NCBI GenBank assembly: GCA_012514615.1
Contig: JAAYZY010000044.1
Location: 1-6,131 of the forward strand
Reading direction: 5' to 3'
DNA length: 6,131 nucleotides
Origin: Chloroflexota bacterium
GTDB taxonomy: Bacteria; Chloroflexota; Anaerolineae; DTPP01
A program made the translations under genes and the position numbers. Each line of letters begins with the position of its first letter. The stretch's first letter is position 1. Below are positions 5,369 to 6,131 of the stretch, one piece after another. Below the pieces are notes generated by a model, which did not search any database, was not told the origin of the DNA, and was given only the letters and a program-made list of their open reading frames with translations.

Positions 5369-6131
5369 ATGGCGACCGAGCCCCAACCCCAAAGGTGGGC
5401 AGCCCGTGGGTGGGTGGCTGCCTGGACGGCTGGTCTGGCCCTGCGCCTGTGGGTGGCTTGGCGCCCGCTTGACGTGCTCATCCCCAAGGTCCTCTCCGAC
5501 GACGCCTTCTACTACTTCAGGATCGCCGAGAACCTGGCATCTGGCCTGGGCCCCACCTTCGACGGCCTGCGCCTGACCAATGGCTTCCACCCGCTTTGGG
5601 CGGCGCTGCTCACGGCGCTGAGCGTCGCCGCGCCCCAGGGCCAAACGCCCATCGCCTGGGCGCTCTCCCTGGCGGCTCTGATGGACTCGGTCAGCGGCAC
5701 GCTCATCTACCTCGCGGTGGCGCGGGCGCTGGGTCGGCGGGGGCCAGCGACCTTGGCCGCGCTGGCCTACCTGCTGCACCCCATGGCCATCTTGGAGGGG
5801 GTGAACGGCCTAGAGACCGCCCTGGCCGGCCTGGCCTTGACCGGCCTCTTTGCCTACTACGTCTGCACCCTGCGGCGACGAACGACCTATGGGGCTTACG
5901 CCGTCTTCGGCCTGCTGGCGGGGCTGCTGGCCCTGGCCCGCACCGACTACATCTTCTTTGTGGTGGCGCTGGGCCTGGAGCGGCTGTGGCAGGAGCGGGC
6001 CAGGGCGGCGCCGCCCCTGTTGGCCGCGGCCGCGGTCTGCAGCCTGGTGGTGGCCCCGTGGCTGGTTTGGAGCCGCCTGCAGGTGGGCACATGGGTGCAG
6101 ACCAGCGGCCTGGCGGTGCCGTATGTGGTGC
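5369..6131 (+). CDS. Multi-spanning GT-C-like glycosyltransferase, N-terminal part only
   Basis: An open frame runs from ATG 5369 off the right edge, giving 254 residues. AAGGGGG (5356-5362), six bases upstream, supports the start, 38 bases after the GT2 stop. After a short N-terminus and a first hydrophobic stretch (about 14-31) comes an external loop with LSDDAFYYFRIAENLASG (42-59), then TFDG (63-66) and TNGFHPLW (70-77). Several hydrophobic spans follow, with HPM and GLET in an intervening loop and LARTDY further on. An acidic DD in the first loop followed by aromatic residues is the hallmark of GT-C enzymes such as the GT39/PMT and ArnT-like groups, which take a sugar from polyprenyl phosphate and place it on protein, lipid or polysaccharide outside the membrane. 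D44 and D45 are the candidate catalytic residues. Position next to a polyprenyl-phosphate sugar synthase fits this well. The acceptor is unknown and the C-terminal domain is not visible. Confidence 0.85.
   Translation, partial: MATEPQPQRWAARGWVAAWTAGLALRLWVAWRPLDVLIPKVLSDDAFYYFRIAENLASGLGPTFDGLRLTNGFHPLWAALLTALSVAAPQGQTPIAWALSLAALMDSVSGTLIYLAVARALGRRGPATLAALAYLLHPMAILEGVNGLETALAGLALTGLFAYYVCTLRRRTTYGAYAVFGLLAGLLALARTDYIFFVVALGLERLWQERARAAPPLLAAAAVCSLVVAPWLVWSRLQVGTWVQTSGLAVPYVV

Noticed and set aside
1..6131. Search for mobile elements, CRISPR, tRNA, toxin-antitoxin or defence genes
   Set aside because: No terminal inverted repeats, regular repeat-spacer pattern, transposase or integrase motif, or tRNA-like fold was seen by eye.

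Overview
The window is GC-rich, densely packed bacterial DNA. It holds two complete and one partial gene-scale units around a divergent promoter region. Short Shine-Dalgarno-led genes, a DUF3786 protein, a YfhO-type giant membrane protein and a DPM1-like glycosyltransferase together suggest an anaerobic or microaerophilic lineage, most likely Chloroflexota (Anaerolineae-like). That placement is inference from gene content and style, not from a marker gene. No tRNA, rRNA, CRISPR array, transposase or other mobile element is visible.

Left part (1-807, minus strand): a PerR-type Fur-family regulator is followed after 56 bases by a ferritin that runs off the left edge. The regulator has a near-consensus sigma70 promoter (TTGACA, 17 bases, TATACT) and an AT-rich GATAATGATT element just past the -10, which could be an autoregulatory operator. 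The logic is a peroxide or iron sensor co-transcribed with an iron-storage protein.

Centre (808-2158): a 337-base divergent intergenic region carries a second good promoter (TTGCCA, 17 bases, TATAAT) pointing right. It drives a 67-residue, two-helix ferritin-like protein whose E14/E44/H47 spacing resembles half-ferritins such as encapsulated ferritin. A DUF3786 protein follows after a 123-base gap that contains two stem-loops and no obvious terminator.

Right part (2176-6131, plus strand): three tightly packed envelope-glycosylation genes. These are a YfhO-family polytopic membrane protein, a polyprenyl-phosphate mannose/glucose synthase-type GT2 enzyme whose start overlaps the YfhO gene by 19 bases, and the first 254 residues of a second multi-membrane GT-C-like protein. 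The GT2 enzyme would charge a lipid carrier with a sugar, and the membrane proteins are candidates for using that donor on the outer face of the membrane. The iron/peroxide genes and the glycosylation genes lie next to each other, with only 17 bases between the DUF3786 stop and the YfhO start, so they may share a transcript. There is no sequence evidence that they share a function.
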